This document shows, piece after piece, positions 24,951 through 32,426 of a stretch of DNA of 64,000 nucleotides. The notes beneath the pieces were generated by a model. It was given only the letters and a program-made list of their open reading frames with translations. It ran no database searches and was not told the origin of the DNA. The DNA comes from a bacterium. GTDB taxonomy: Bacteria > Bacteroidota > Bacteroidia > Cytophagales > Cyclobacteriaceae. How positions within the stretch are numbered: position 1 is the first letter of the stretch; every line of letters starts with the position of its first letter. The translations under genes were made by a program, and so were the position numbers. The stretch covers positions 1 to 64,000 of the forward strand of contig JANSWY010000017.1 of assembly GCA_024743255.1 (NCBI GenBank). Reading direction: 5' to 3'.

Positions 24951-25018
24951 AAACCTAATATTCCCAACGTATCGTATTGATATATTGTTTGCCAAATATA
25001 TTAGCTTTCTCTCAAATT

Positions 25019-26086
25019 TTGGATCGTAAAATCATACATATCGATATGGACGCCTTCTACGCTTCAGTAGAGCAAAGAGATAATCCGGCTCTGAAAGGTA
25101 AACCTGTAGCTGTAGGAGGATCTAGCCAGAGAGGTGTTGTTGCTGCCGCAAGCTATGAGGCTCGTGAATTTGGAGTTCGATCTGCAATGAGTTCCGTAAT
25201 AGCAAAAAAGAAATGTCCGGACCTCATTTTTGTCAAACATAGATTTGATGTATATAAAGAAGTTTCAAGGCAAATACATGAGATTTTTCATGACTACACG
25301 GACTTAATTGAACCCCTTTCACTGGATGAGGCATATTTAGACGTTACTGAAAACAAAATAGGTTTACCATCTGCAACACTCATTGCGAAAGAAATCAAAC
25401 ATAGAATAAAAGAAACTACTGATCTGGTCGCTTCTGCCGGCATATCTTACAATAAATTCCTAGCCAAAACTGCTTCGGATATGGACAAGCCAGATGGTTT
25501 ATATGTCATTCTGCCATCAGAAGCATTGGAGTTCATTGCCAAACTACCTGTTCACAAGTTTTTCGGTATTGGTAAAGTAACTGCAGAAAAGATGAATAAA
25601 GTGGGAATCTTTACTGGTTATGATTTGAGGAAAAGGACATTGGATGATCTGACCAGACTCTTTGGAAAATCAGGCAAATACTATTTTGATGTATCAAGAG
25701 GTGAAGATAATCGCAAGGTCAATCCATCCAGAGAAAGAAAATCTGTTAGTGCTGAAAATACATTTGAAGAGGATCTAACAAACTTACCTGCTGTTTCAGA
25801 AGCCCTTGATAAAATCGCCGAAACTGTTTTCAAACGGATTACAAAATCAGAAACGTTTGGTAAAACGCTCACAATTAAGATTAAATACTCCGACTTTCAC
25901 CAAATTACCAGAAGTAAAACAACAGATCAACCTATTAATAGTTTAGAAGACCTCAAAAGACTGCACCGCGAAATCTTTGAACAAGAAAATTTGATTACAA
26001 AAAGCATCAGATTGCTTGGATTGGGCACTTCCAATTTCTCAGAAGAAAAAGAATCTTTAGGAACCCAATTAACCTTCGATTTTTAG
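25019..26086 (+). CDS. dinB: DNA polymerase IV (Y-family translesion polymerase)
   Basis: The first catalytic aspartate lies in IIHIDMDAFYASVEQRD. The first in-frame ATG (25046) would remove it, so the start must be a non-ATG codon; TTG at 25019 gives MDRKIIHIDMDAF, the normal family N terminus. An upstream TTG at 24977 would add 14 residues and is less likely. The second catalytic pair is in SLDEAYLDVTEN. A helix-hairpin-helix thumb (KFFGIGKVTAEKMNKVGI) and the little finger follow, and the protein ends GTQLTFDF, resembling the QLxLF-type sliding-clamp binding tail. It copies past damaged bases. It is followed by an SSB-like gene after 24 bases. Confidence 0.9.
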   Translation: MDRKIIHIDMDAFYASVEQRDNPALKGKPVAVGGSSQRGVVAAASYEAREFGVRSAMSSVIAKKKCPDLIFVKHRFDVYKEVSRQIHEIFHDYTDLIEPLSLDEAYLDVTENKIGLPSATLIAKEIKHRIKETTDLVASAGISYNKFLAKTASDMDKPDGLYVILPSEALEFIAKLPVHKFFGIGKVTAEKMNKVGIFTGYDLRKRTLDDLTRLFGKSGKYYFDVSRGEDNRKVNPSRERKSVSAENTFEEDLTNLPAVSEALDKIAETVFKRITKSETFGKTLTIKIKYSDFHQITRSKTTDQPINSLEDLKRLHREIFEQENLITKSIRLLGLGTSNFSEEKESLGTQLTFDF

Positions 26087-26098
26087 ACCGGAGAATTC

Positions 26099-26106
26099 TA
26101 TATTTG
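26099..26106 (+). promoter_or_regulatory. Candidate -7 box upstream of the DUF3127 gene
   Basis: TATATTTG matches TAnnTTTG exactly and ends 4 bases before the ATG at 26111, implying an almost leaderless mRNA if used. Confidence 0.35.
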
Positions 26107-26110
26107 CATC

Positions 26111-26497
26111 ATGAATATCAAAGGCAAACTATTAGAAAAAGGTGAGACTCAAAATATCACCGATTCATTCCGTAAAAGAGAATTTGTGGTAGAATATGCA
26201 GAGAACCCACAATACCCAGAATTCCTGAAATTCGAGCTTATCCAAACTAACTGTGAGCAACTTGATTCCTTTGATGCAGGCCAGGAGATAAATATTTCCT
26301 TTAACCTGAAGGGAAGAAAATGGACTGATAAAAATGGAGAAGTAAAGTATTTCAACTCTTTACAAGCATGGAGAGTAGAACGAGTAAATGATATTGCTCA
26401 ACCAGAAAGCTCTGCACCTGATGCTGGTGATATGAATCCACCGGAGTGGCTTTCAAATGCTCCAGGTCCACAAGCTGATGACGATCTTCCGTTCTAA
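26111..26497 (+). CDS. DUF3127 protein with SSB-like OB segment and SSB-type acidic tail
   Basis: 128 residues. DUF3127 has no assigned function, but the stretch NLKGRKWTDKNGEVKYFNSL resembles the beta-hairpin region of bacterial single-strand DNA-binding protein (RKWTDxxGxxRY). After a disordered Pro/Gly-rich linker the protein ends ADDDLPF, nearly identical to the SSB tail DDDIPF that recruits repair and replication enzymes. It lies between dinB and a LOG-family gene, 2 bases before the latter. A role as an accessory SSB or partner-recruiting factor near Pol IV is an inference from these features. Confidence 0.75.
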   Translation: MNIKGKLLEKGETQNITDSFRKREFVVEYAENPQYPEFLKFELIQTNCEQLDSFDAGQEINISFNLKGRKWTDKNGEVKYFNSLQAWRVERVNDIAQPESSAPDAGDMNPPEWLSNAPGPQADDDLPF

Positions 26498-26499
26498 GA

Positions 26500-27051
26500 A
26501 TGAAAGGTTACATTGCCGTTTTTTGTGGTTCCCGAAGTGGAAATAATCCCGTATTTGTAGATACCGCTAAAGAAGTTGCTCAGCATCTGGTGGATCATGA
26601 CTTTGGACTCGTTTATGGTGGAGGAAAAGTTGGGCTTATGGGAGTGATTGCAGACGAGATGCTTGCCCTGGGAGGCGAAGTAATCGGTGTAATTCCTGAA
26701 AAGCTTTTCACAAAAGAGGTTGCTCACGCAGGTATTACTGAGTTAATCACAGTACAAACAATGCATGAGCGGAAAGCAATTATGGCAGATAAATCAAAGG
26801 CATTTATAGCTCTTCCAGGTGGTATTGGAACTTTGGAAGAGCTATTTGAAGTTTTTACATGGGCACAAATCGGGTATCACAAAAAACCCTGTGCCCTCTT
26901 GAATGTTGATGGGTTTTATGACCCTTTGAATGAGATGCTGGATCACACTGTAGCCTCTGACTTCCTTGCACAGGACTACAGAGAATCACTGATCAGTAAA
27001 AATACCGTGGGAGAATTATTGAAGGAGGTTATTTCAAAAATCGACCTTTAG
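26500..27051 (+). CDS. LOG-family (TIGR00730) Rossmann protein, probable nucleoside 5'-monophosphate phosphoribohydrolase
   Basis: 183 residues, no signal peptide. The family signatures GGGKVGLMG (about residues 46-54) and PGGIGTLEELFE (about 106-117) are intact, and MHERKAIM precedes the second one. LOG enzymes cleave cytokinin riboside monophosphates or AMP-type nucleotides to base and ribose 5-phosphate. The natural substrate in this bacterium is uncertain. It starts 2 bases after the DUF3127 stop and is convergent with the FKBP gene. Confidence 0.85.
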   Translation: MKGYIAVFCGSRSGNNPVFVDTAKEVAQHLVDHDFGLVYGGGKVGLMGVIADEMLALGGEVIGVIPEKLFTKEVAHAGITELITVQTMHERKAIMADKSKAFIALPGGIGTLEELFEVFTWAQIGYHKKPCALLNVDGFYDPLNEMLDHTVASDFLAQDYRESLISKNTVGELLKEVISKIDL

Positions 27052-27105
27052 TTAAACACCCCCTTTTTCCGTAGAAATTTATTTACGATACTTTAGATTG
27101 AGTAT

Positions 27106-27774
27106 TTACTTAGATTCAATCACCTCTATCTCGAAGTAAAGAACTGAATTTGCAGGTATTGGTCCTCTGGTAATCGTTCCATACCCCAAATCTGGAGGAA
27201 TCATCAACCAGGCTGTACTACCTATTTTTAGTTTTGAGACTCCTTCATCCCAACCCTTTATTACCTGACCTTGTCCAAGTCTGAATGAAAATGGCTGATT
27301 ACGATCTTTTGATGAGTCAAATTTTGTTCCATCCTCAAGAAACCCTGTGTAATGAACTGTCACGGTCTTACCATTCTCAGGCAAATCCCCATCACCTTCT
27401 TCGATCATTTTAATACCTAATCCGCTAGTTTCGTACTTATAACCATATTTCCTCTCTTCAACTTTCCAAGAGGCCAGGGCTTCTCTGATGAAGAGAATAT
27501 CAGTTGCTGACAACTTAAGTTTCTTATCAGAAGCAATGGAATTAAGATATGAAAGGTCATCTACAGACCCAATCTTGATTTCCTTGGTTTTCTTCACTCC
27601 TTTAAATTTGAATGTCTCAGACTTTGCACCGAATTGAATACAAAAACCATCAAACTCACTATGAGTAAAGCAATAGTCAGAGTTTTCATCATCCAACATT
27701 TTGCATGACTCACACTGCGAATAAGAAACGAATGTAACTAACAGGAAAAAAGATAAAGCGGATAATAATTTCAT
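27106..27774 (-). CDS. Secreted FKBP-type peptidyl-prolyl isomerase with Cys-rich N-terminal region
   Basis: The frame opens at 27825, but the ATG at 27774 begins a normal signal peptide (MKLLSALSFFLLVTFVSYSQ). The mature protein starts CESCKM and has further cysteines at DYCFTH and GFCIQF, an unusual Cys-rich segment. After a helical region comes the FKBP domain (last 90 residues) with VHYTGFLEDGTKFDSS, GQVIKGWDEGV and IPPDLGYG, the conserved catalytic pocket. It should catalyse proline isomerisation in periplasmic folding. The cysteines could form disulfides or bind metal. Confidence 0.85.
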   Translation of the reverse strand: MKLLSALSFFLLVTFVSYSQCESCKMLDDENSDYCFTHSEFDGFCIQFGAKSETFKFKGVKKTKEIKIGSVDDLSYLNSIASDKKLKLSATDILFIREALASWKVEERKYGYKYETSGLGIKMIEEGDGDLPENGKTVTVHYTGFLEDGTKFDSSKDRNQPFSFRLGQGQVIKGWDEGVSKLKIGSTAWLMIPPDLGYGTITRGPIPANSVLYFEIEVIESK

Positions 27775-27847
27775 ATTTAAAAGCTTTGATATTGACTTCA
27801 AGCAAGTTTCGGTAAACCAAAGCAATTAAACAAACGAAAAAAGCAGC

Positions 27848-28108
27848 TTACTTTCGTTTTTTCCTGAATGTAATCGGAATGTAATCATCTGTTGGAATTC
27901 CAATGTGTGCGAGATCCCAACCATTGTGATACGTTTGAACCAGTTGCTTAATACACTCTACACGATCTTCAGTAGGAAAAGGACACTCCTCCCAATAAAA
28001 AATCTCTACTCTGTAGTTATACTGTTTCTTTATTCCGTTGATTTTAACTTCAACCTCAATATCCTGATGCTCATCAAGTCGAGGGATTTCAATACCAATT
28101 ACGCCCAT
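27848..28108 (-). CDS. Hypothetical protein, about 86 residues
   Basis: Not recognised. The frame is open to 28180, but ATG at 28108 (MGVIGIEIPRLDEHQ) gives a compact soluble protein. It has short beta-strand-like stretches, an aromatic core (YRVEIFYWEECPFPTED), a conserved-looking HNGWDLAHIGIP and a basic end RKKRK. No signal peptide with the shorter start. It lies alone on the minus strand between FKBP and DUF2911. Coding is supported by normal codon use and length only. Confidence 0.5.
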   Translation of the reverse strand: MGVIGIEIPRLDEHQDIEVEVKINGIKKQYNYRVEIFYWEECPFPTEDRVECIKQLVQTYHNGWDLAHIGIPTDDYIPITFRKKRK

Positions 28109-28278
28109 ATGATCAAATTGTGATTTTTTCTTTGTAACTAACAAAAAGTATACCCAAATCCATAAACAACTGTTTTTCAAGCAATTATTAAATGAAACCT
28201 ATTTGTAAAATGATCGTTTTAGAACAACAGTCGTATAGTAATTGAACACAGCCAACCTACATAATACTTAGATTTTTT

Positions 28279-28286
28279 TATATTCG
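28279..28286 (+). promoter_or_regulatory. Candidate -7 box of the DUF2911 gene
   Basis: TATATTCG differs from TAnnTTTG at one position and ends 14 bases before the ATG at 28301. Confidence 0.3.
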
Positions 28287-28300
28287 CCCCTTATAACATT

Positions 28301-28837
28301 ATGAGAATTCAGAGTGCGTACTTAGTATTGGCAATTGCCCTGGTAGGTTTTTCCTGCAGAGAAATGAGAAATGCAGAAGGTGAAACTGGTTCAAAAAGAC
28401 CAAGCCCACTAAAAAGTACCGAAAACAACATTGGTGAAGCCCAGATAAAAATAATTTACAGCTCACCTGGTGTAAAAGACAGGGAAATATGGGGAGATTT
28501 GGTTCCGTACAATAAAATATGGAGAACCGGTGCAAATGATGCTACTATCTTCGAAACCTCAGCTGACCTTAAAATAAACGACACGATTCTAAAGCGTGGA
28601 AAATATTCATTGTTTACTGTACCTGGAGAATCAAAATGGACCGTGATGATCAACAAGGTTTGGGATCAATGGGGAGCCTACAACTATGACCCTTCTAAAG
28701 ATGCTATTCGTATGGAAGTCACACCTGTTAAACTCGACAGTTTGGTTGAAAGAATGCAATTTAAGATTGAAAATTCAGGAGAAATTAAGTTTTTGTGGGA
28801 GCGGTTGCAGTTCAGTTTTATGGTTGAACCTATCTAA
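28301..28837 (+). CDS. DUF2911 lipoprotein
   Basis: 178 residues with a lipoprotein signal (VGFSC, Cys19) and a polar linker. The DUF2911 domain is recognised by IIYSSPGVKDREIWGD, KIWRTGANDATIFETS and KRGKYSLFTVP; function unknown but common and abundant in Bacteroidota. It stands alone. Its stop codon TAA at 28835-28837 overlaps by 3 bases the stop of the convergent DUF302 gene, with no room for a terminator in between. Confidence 0.8.
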   Translation: MRIQSAYLVLAIALVGFSCREMRNAEGETGSKRPSPLKSTENNIGEAQIKIIYSSPGVKDREIWGDLVPYNKIWRTGANDATIFETSADLKINDTILKRGKYSLFTVPGESKWTVMINKVWDQWGAYNYDPSKDAIRMEVTPVKLDSLVERMQFKIENSGEIKFLWERLQFSFMVEPI

Positions 28838-29271
28838 GTCTTCCGAATACACTCGTTAATTACTCTTACTAGTATTCTTGTTAAGCCCTTAATCTGATCA
28901 TTACAATCTGTTATCCGAAATCGGCGCTTCATGAATGATGGATCAATATATCCGAGGTAAACTTCAGACTCCTCTGACCATACAACAATACGTAATGGTA
29001 AATCTAAGGTCGCTGACGGTTCGCAGGCTGCAATCTTTAGCGACAGGTCTTTATCCTCAAAAGAAAAAACTCTATTCTGAGTTGAAATAGTATCAGTTTC
29101 CAGGTCCATCACTACCGTTTTGTATTGTGTTAGACCTTTCGCTTGAAGGATAGAGTCCAATCTAGAAACAGTGACCTCATAATTATGAGAACTCTTATAA
29201 ATCGTAATATCCTGAGTGCGAGCTTGGTAATGCAAAAAAATACCAACAAAAAGAAGGAATATACCCCTCAT
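28834..29271 (-). CDS. DUF302 family secreted protein
   Basis: The frame opens at 29295; ATG at 29271 (MRGIFLLFVGIFLHYQARTQ) starts a signal peptide and is the better choice. The mature part of about 125 residues fits DUF302: TVSRLDSILQAKGLTQY, a central beta region, PSATLDLPLRIVVWSEES and a C-terminal helix. DUF302 domains bind small ligands or metals in some structures, but no function is assigned. It overlaps the end of the DUF2911 gene tail to tail. Confidence 0.7.
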   Translation of the reverse strand: MRGIFLLFVGIFLHYQARTQDITIYKSSHNYEVTVSRLDSILQAKGLTQYKTVVMDLETDTISTQNRVFSFEDKDLSLKIAACEPSATLDLPLRIVVWSEESEVYLGYIDPSFMKRRFRITDCNDQIKGLTRILVRVINECIRKT

Positions 29272-29477
29272 ATGTGCTTTTTTTTCTGCAAACATAATGA
29301 TTCAGCCATCATATCAAAGTTTGTACAATACCTAAATTCGATGAACTTAGATATTTATCCTATTAATAGTCCAATTATAAAATTAATTGACTAGAATTAA
29401 TAGATAAGCATTTTTTAAAAGTATTTAAATCAAGAGCAATATTTACCCTTTGGACTATCTCGTTTCATTTTTTCTGA

Positions 29478-29485
29478 TATTTTTG
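29478..29485 (+). promoter_or_regulatory. Candidate -7 box of the Sia-like operon
   Basis: TATTTTTG matches TAnnTTTG; TTTG occurs at 29449-29452, 25 bases upstream, longer than the usual gap. The ATG of the phosphatase gene is at 29563, leaving a leader of about 75 bases. Confidence 0.35.
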
Positions 29486-29562
29486 TACTGCTTGAAAGAC
29501 TATCTTAATAAACAAGAGCATTTTTTTGCAGAAAATAAATTGAGCAAACTGACATTAACACA

Positions 29563-30714
29563 ATGAACATCAGAACCAAACTTGTCCTTCTTTCAGTTTT
29601 TCTACTGATTATTAGTGGAGGCGTATTTTACTTATTTCCAGGAAACATTATAGTGATAGCTGCTGTAATCGTTGTTGGAGGTGGTATTGCGTTTGGAGCT
29701 GCAGGTGCAATAGTAAAACCTATCGAACAGCTGAAAGGTGCTGCACAAGAAATTGCGAAAGGTAATCTTGAGATCAAACTTGATATTGATGAGTCAGCAG
29801 AACTTGGTGGTGTTGCCAAACAAATCCAAAACACTGCTACTACTTTGGTTAATAGAATTGAGGAGCAGAAGAATCTGAATCAAAGATTATCTGATCAGAA
29901 AAAAGAAATTGAACAAACCACTGATGAAATCCATTACATCAATGAGCAAATAACAGCTAGTATTAACTATGCTGAAAGAATTCAACGTTCGATGTTACCT
30001 AATCAGAAAATGTTAAAAGGCATTTTCAAAGAGTCACTTATAATCTATAAACCTAAAGATGTAGTAAGTGGTGACTTCTATTGGTTTGAAAGAATGACAA
30101 GAGGTGCTAATGAGTATATCGTCGTGGCAGCAGCAGATTGCACAGGTCACGGTGTACCGGGTGCAATCATGTCTATGATGGGAAATAACCTATTGACTAA
30201 TATTGTTTACTATCAGAATTACCTTGATCCTGACAAGATCATCACGAGAATGGATCAGGAAATCAAGTATGAATTGAAGCAAGAGGGTGATGACAGTAAA
30301 GATGGAATGGAAATGGGTCTGTGTGTGATTGACCTGGATTCGTTTGAACTTGATTATGCCGGTGGGGGTATTCCATTATACATATTAAGAAATGGTGAAC
30401 TAATGGTTGAGAAAGCCGACAAAGTAATGCTGGGAGGTATGGTCGCCAGAAAGGAAGGCGAAAACCCAATTAATGTTCGTCATCTACAATTAGAAAAAGG
30501 AGATCAGATATATCTTTGCTCCGATGGGTTTCAAGATCAGTTCGGAGGACCGTCAGATAAAAAATTTATGGCTAAGCGCCTAAGAGAGTTGTTTGTTGAA
30601 GTTGGAGATAAACCAATGAAGGAACAACAGGAAATAATCGAAAACCGATTCATGGATTGGAAAGGTGAAGGAGAGCAAACTGATGACGTCATGTTGCTCG
30701 GTTTTAAAGTTTAA
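29563..30714 (+). CDS. HAMP-SpoIIE/PP2C-type serine/threonine phosphatase (SiaA-like)
   Basis: 383 residues. Two membrane helices (about 7-24 and 28-50) are separated by only a few residues, so no periplasmic sensor domain exists, unlike Pseudomonas SiaA. A HAMP-like region (IVKPIEQLKGAAQEIAKGNL) and a coiled coil lead to the SpoIIE phosphatase domain. Metal-binding motifs are VSGDFYWFE (Asp171), AADCTGHGVPGA (Asp192), LCSDGFQDQFGG and EQTDDVML. In SiaA the substrate is phospho-SiaC; the SiaC-like gene lies two genes downstream. Membrane attachment and a direct input from the bilayer or HAMP are inferred. Confidence 0.9.
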   Translation: MNIRTKLVLLSVFLLIISGGVFYLFPGNIIVIAAVIVVGGGIAFGAAGAIVKPIEQLKGAAQEIAKGNLEIKLDIDESAELGGVAKQIQNTATTLVNRIEEQKNLNQRLSDQKKEIEQTTDEIHYINEQITASINYAERIQRSMLPNQKMLKGIFKESLIIYKPKDVVSGDFYWFERMTRGANEYIVVAAADCTGHGVPGAIMSMMGNNLLTNIVYYQNYLDPDKIITRMDQEIKYELKQEGDDSKDGMEMGLCVIDLDSFELDYAGGGIPLYILRNGELMVEKADKVMLGGMVARKEGENPINVRHLQLEKGDQIYLCSDGFQDQFGGPSDKKFMAKRLRELFVEVGDKPMKEQQEIIENRFMDWKGEGEQTDDVMLLGFKV

Positions 30715-30733
30715 ATAATTAATCTAAGAATTA

Positions 30734-30819
30734 TATTCCAAATTGTTGAAAATTAAATATTTATAATTTTGGAATAAGTAAAAAATAATACTTAATTTTT
30801 CATGAAAATATTTCGTGAA
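30734..30819 (+). repeat. Two inverted repeats between the phosphatase and kinase genes
   Basis: TATTCCAAA (30734-30742) and TTTGGAATA (30768-30776) form one inverted repeat with AT-rich inner pairing. TTCATGAAA (30799-30807) and TTTCGTGAA (30811-30819) form a second, with one G-U pair if RNA. They fill most of the 116-base gap and could be operators, RNA processing sites or attenuators. Confidence 0.55.
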
Positions 30820-30830
30820 TAAGTGATACT

Positions 30831-31394
30831 ATGGATTATTTAAGAAGTTATAAAAATATTTACGATCAGAATATCATCCTGATGTACAAAGGTGAGCTGA
30901 CCTTTGATTTAGTAACATCGATGATATCTACTCTTGAAGAAAGGCTAGAGGAGCTCGAGCAGGATCGTAAAGTCAAGAAAAAGTTTTACAATGTATCTAC
31001 TGAGTGTATTCAAAATTTGTACTATCACTTAGACGAAGTAAATGCAGATGAAACACTAATCAGCTCCTATGATTCGAAATCTGCGTTAATTTTGATTGCA
31101 GCTAGGAAAAGATTTTATAGCTTGCAAACTGGAAATTATGTACCTTCCAGCAAAACAAAGGAAATTCAAAAAAGGTTGGACGATATAAACTCAGTTGATG
31201 CCGATGGATTAAGAGCCATGTACAAAGCGGCACTTAGCGAACAAGAGTTTTCTGACAAAGGAACTGGAGGTCTGGGATTCATTGATATTGCCAGAAAGAC
31301 AGGAGGACAGAAACTGAGATATAAATTTCAACCAGTCAATGATGATGTTACATACTTCACATTGCAAGTAAGATTACCACGAGAACTTAATTAA
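30831..31394 (+). CDS. siaB: SiaB-family protein kinase
   Basis: 187 residues with the SiaB/DUF6272 arrangement. The N-box-like segment STECIQNLYYHLDEV has Glu58, Asn62 and His66 in the pattern of GHKL serine kinases. The later GTGGLGFIDIARKTGGQKL supplies the glycine-rich nucleotide loop. In Pseudomonas SiaB phosphorylates SiaC on Thr68 and opposes the SiaA phosphatase. Here the phosphatase gene is upstream and the SiaC-like gene 15 bases downstream. Assignment is by family resemblance and gene order. Confidence 0.85.
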   Translation: MDYLRSYKNIYDQNIILMYKGELTFDLVTSMISTLEERLEELEQDRKVKKKFYNVSTECIQNLYYHLDEVNADETLISSYDSKSALILIAARKRFYSLQTGNYVPSSKTKEIQKRLDDINSVDADGLRAMYKAALSEQEFSDKGTGGLGFIDIARKTGGQKLRYKFQPVNDDVTYFTLQVRLPRELN

Positions 31395-31409
31395 GGTGTT
31401 TGATTAAAT

Positions 31410-31790
31410 ATGGAAAAGATATTTATAGAACCAACGAAAGTTACCCCGCTTATTAATTTCGACCCTGACGAGGGAATGCTCGAAATGAGAGGAAGATCCA
31501 GTCCGGAAAACTCAATTCAGTTTTATGCAAAAGTGATTGAGAATCTGGAGGAATATGCTAGTAGTGGAAAAGACAGCTTCACAGCGAACTTCGCATTCGA
31601 ATATTTCAACACAAGCTCGTCGAAATGTCTGTTTGACGTATTCAAAAGGCTTGGCAAACTTGAAGATGGAGGAATTTCTGTAATCATCAATTGGTATTAT
31701 GAAGAAGGAGATGAAGACATGATGGAAGCAGGAGAAGACTATTGCGACCTTCTTGATCTGGAATTCAACTTCATGGAAATTGAGGAGTAA
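31410..31790 (+). CDS. siaC: SiaC-family regulatory phosphoprotein (DUF1987)
   Basis: 126 residues, acidic, without signal peptide. FIEPTKVTPLINFDPDEG and GRSSPENSIQFY are DUF1987 landmarks. FNTSSSKCL places a threonine at position 68 exactly, the residue phosphorylated in Pseudomonas SiaC. In that system dephosphorylated SiaC binds and activates the diguanylate cyclase SiaD. No GGDEF protein occurs in this window; the next gene instead encodes a coiled-coil membrane protein, its likely partner. Confidence 0.88.
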   Translation: MEKIFIEPTKVTPLINFDPDEGMLEMRGRSSPENSIQFYAKVIENLEEYASSGKDSFTANFAFEYFNTSSSKCLFDVFKRLGKLEDGGISVIINWYYEEGDEDMMEAGEDYCDLLDLEFNFMEIEE

Positions 31791-31810
31791 GTAGGACCTG
31801 AAAGGACGAG

Positions 31811-32329
31811 ATGAAAGAGCTCTATCATGACGAAGTTAACAACTTAAAGAAGTTCAAAGACAAGATTGAAGCTCATACGATCTATAAAGAAGATCTCGAA
31901 TCCTTTTCGGAACAATATGATGAACTAATTGCCCAGGCAAAAGTAATCACCAGGGTTTCCGACAGGCTGCAGAAAAAGCTTGATAGCGCTAACCTGCAAA
32001 TCCGAGATCAGAACAAGGAAATCACAAAGCAAAACCTTGAGCTAGAAACTACAGTTACCCAACTAGCTCAAGCCAGAGTTGGTAGAAGAGCCTCTACCAT
32101 TCTTTATTTCATTGCAATTACTTTATTCATAATTGAAGAATTCACCCTTGAAGGTTTAATGGATTCATTAAACTGGCATCCCTATGTTGCCATCTTCATT
32201 AAAGTAGCAACCTTCTTCATAGTTAAACTATTTGAAGGAAGACTAGAAGGTTACTTTATGAACCAAGAGAAGAAAAAAATTCTGACTGACGAATACGGTA
32301 AAGAAAAGGTCACAGGCAGTACTAAATAA
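31811..32329 (+). CDS. Coiled-coil protein with C-terminal two-helix membrane domain, candidate output of the Sia-like module
   Basis: 172 residues, no family name known to me. Residues about 5-90 are strongly helical; YDELIAQAKVITRVSDRLQK resembles the linker helix found before GGDEF or cyclase domains, including the stalk that SiaC binds in SiaD. A continuous coiled coil follows (NLQIRDQNKEITKQNLELE). Instead of an enzyme domain there are two hydrophobic helices (about 95-110 and 124-141) and a basic tail. It begins 20 bases after siaC in the same orientation. A membrane-located SiaC target without cyclase activity is inferred. Confidence 0.6.
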   Translation: MKELYHDEVNNLKKFKDKIEAHTIYKEDLESFSEQYDELIAQAKVITRVSDRLQKKLDSANLQIRDQNKEITKQNLELETTVTQLAQARVGRRASTILYFIAITLFIIEEFTLEGLMDSLNWHPYVAIFIKVATFFIVKLFEGRLEGYFMNQEKKKILTDEYGKEKVTGSTK

Positions 32330-32426
32330 CAATACCGACTATCCCGTGGTATTGCATTTCAAATAATTTATAATTCCATTCTTTTCATTTTTGGTATATT
32401 CAAATCTTAAATAGACGAATTCCAAA

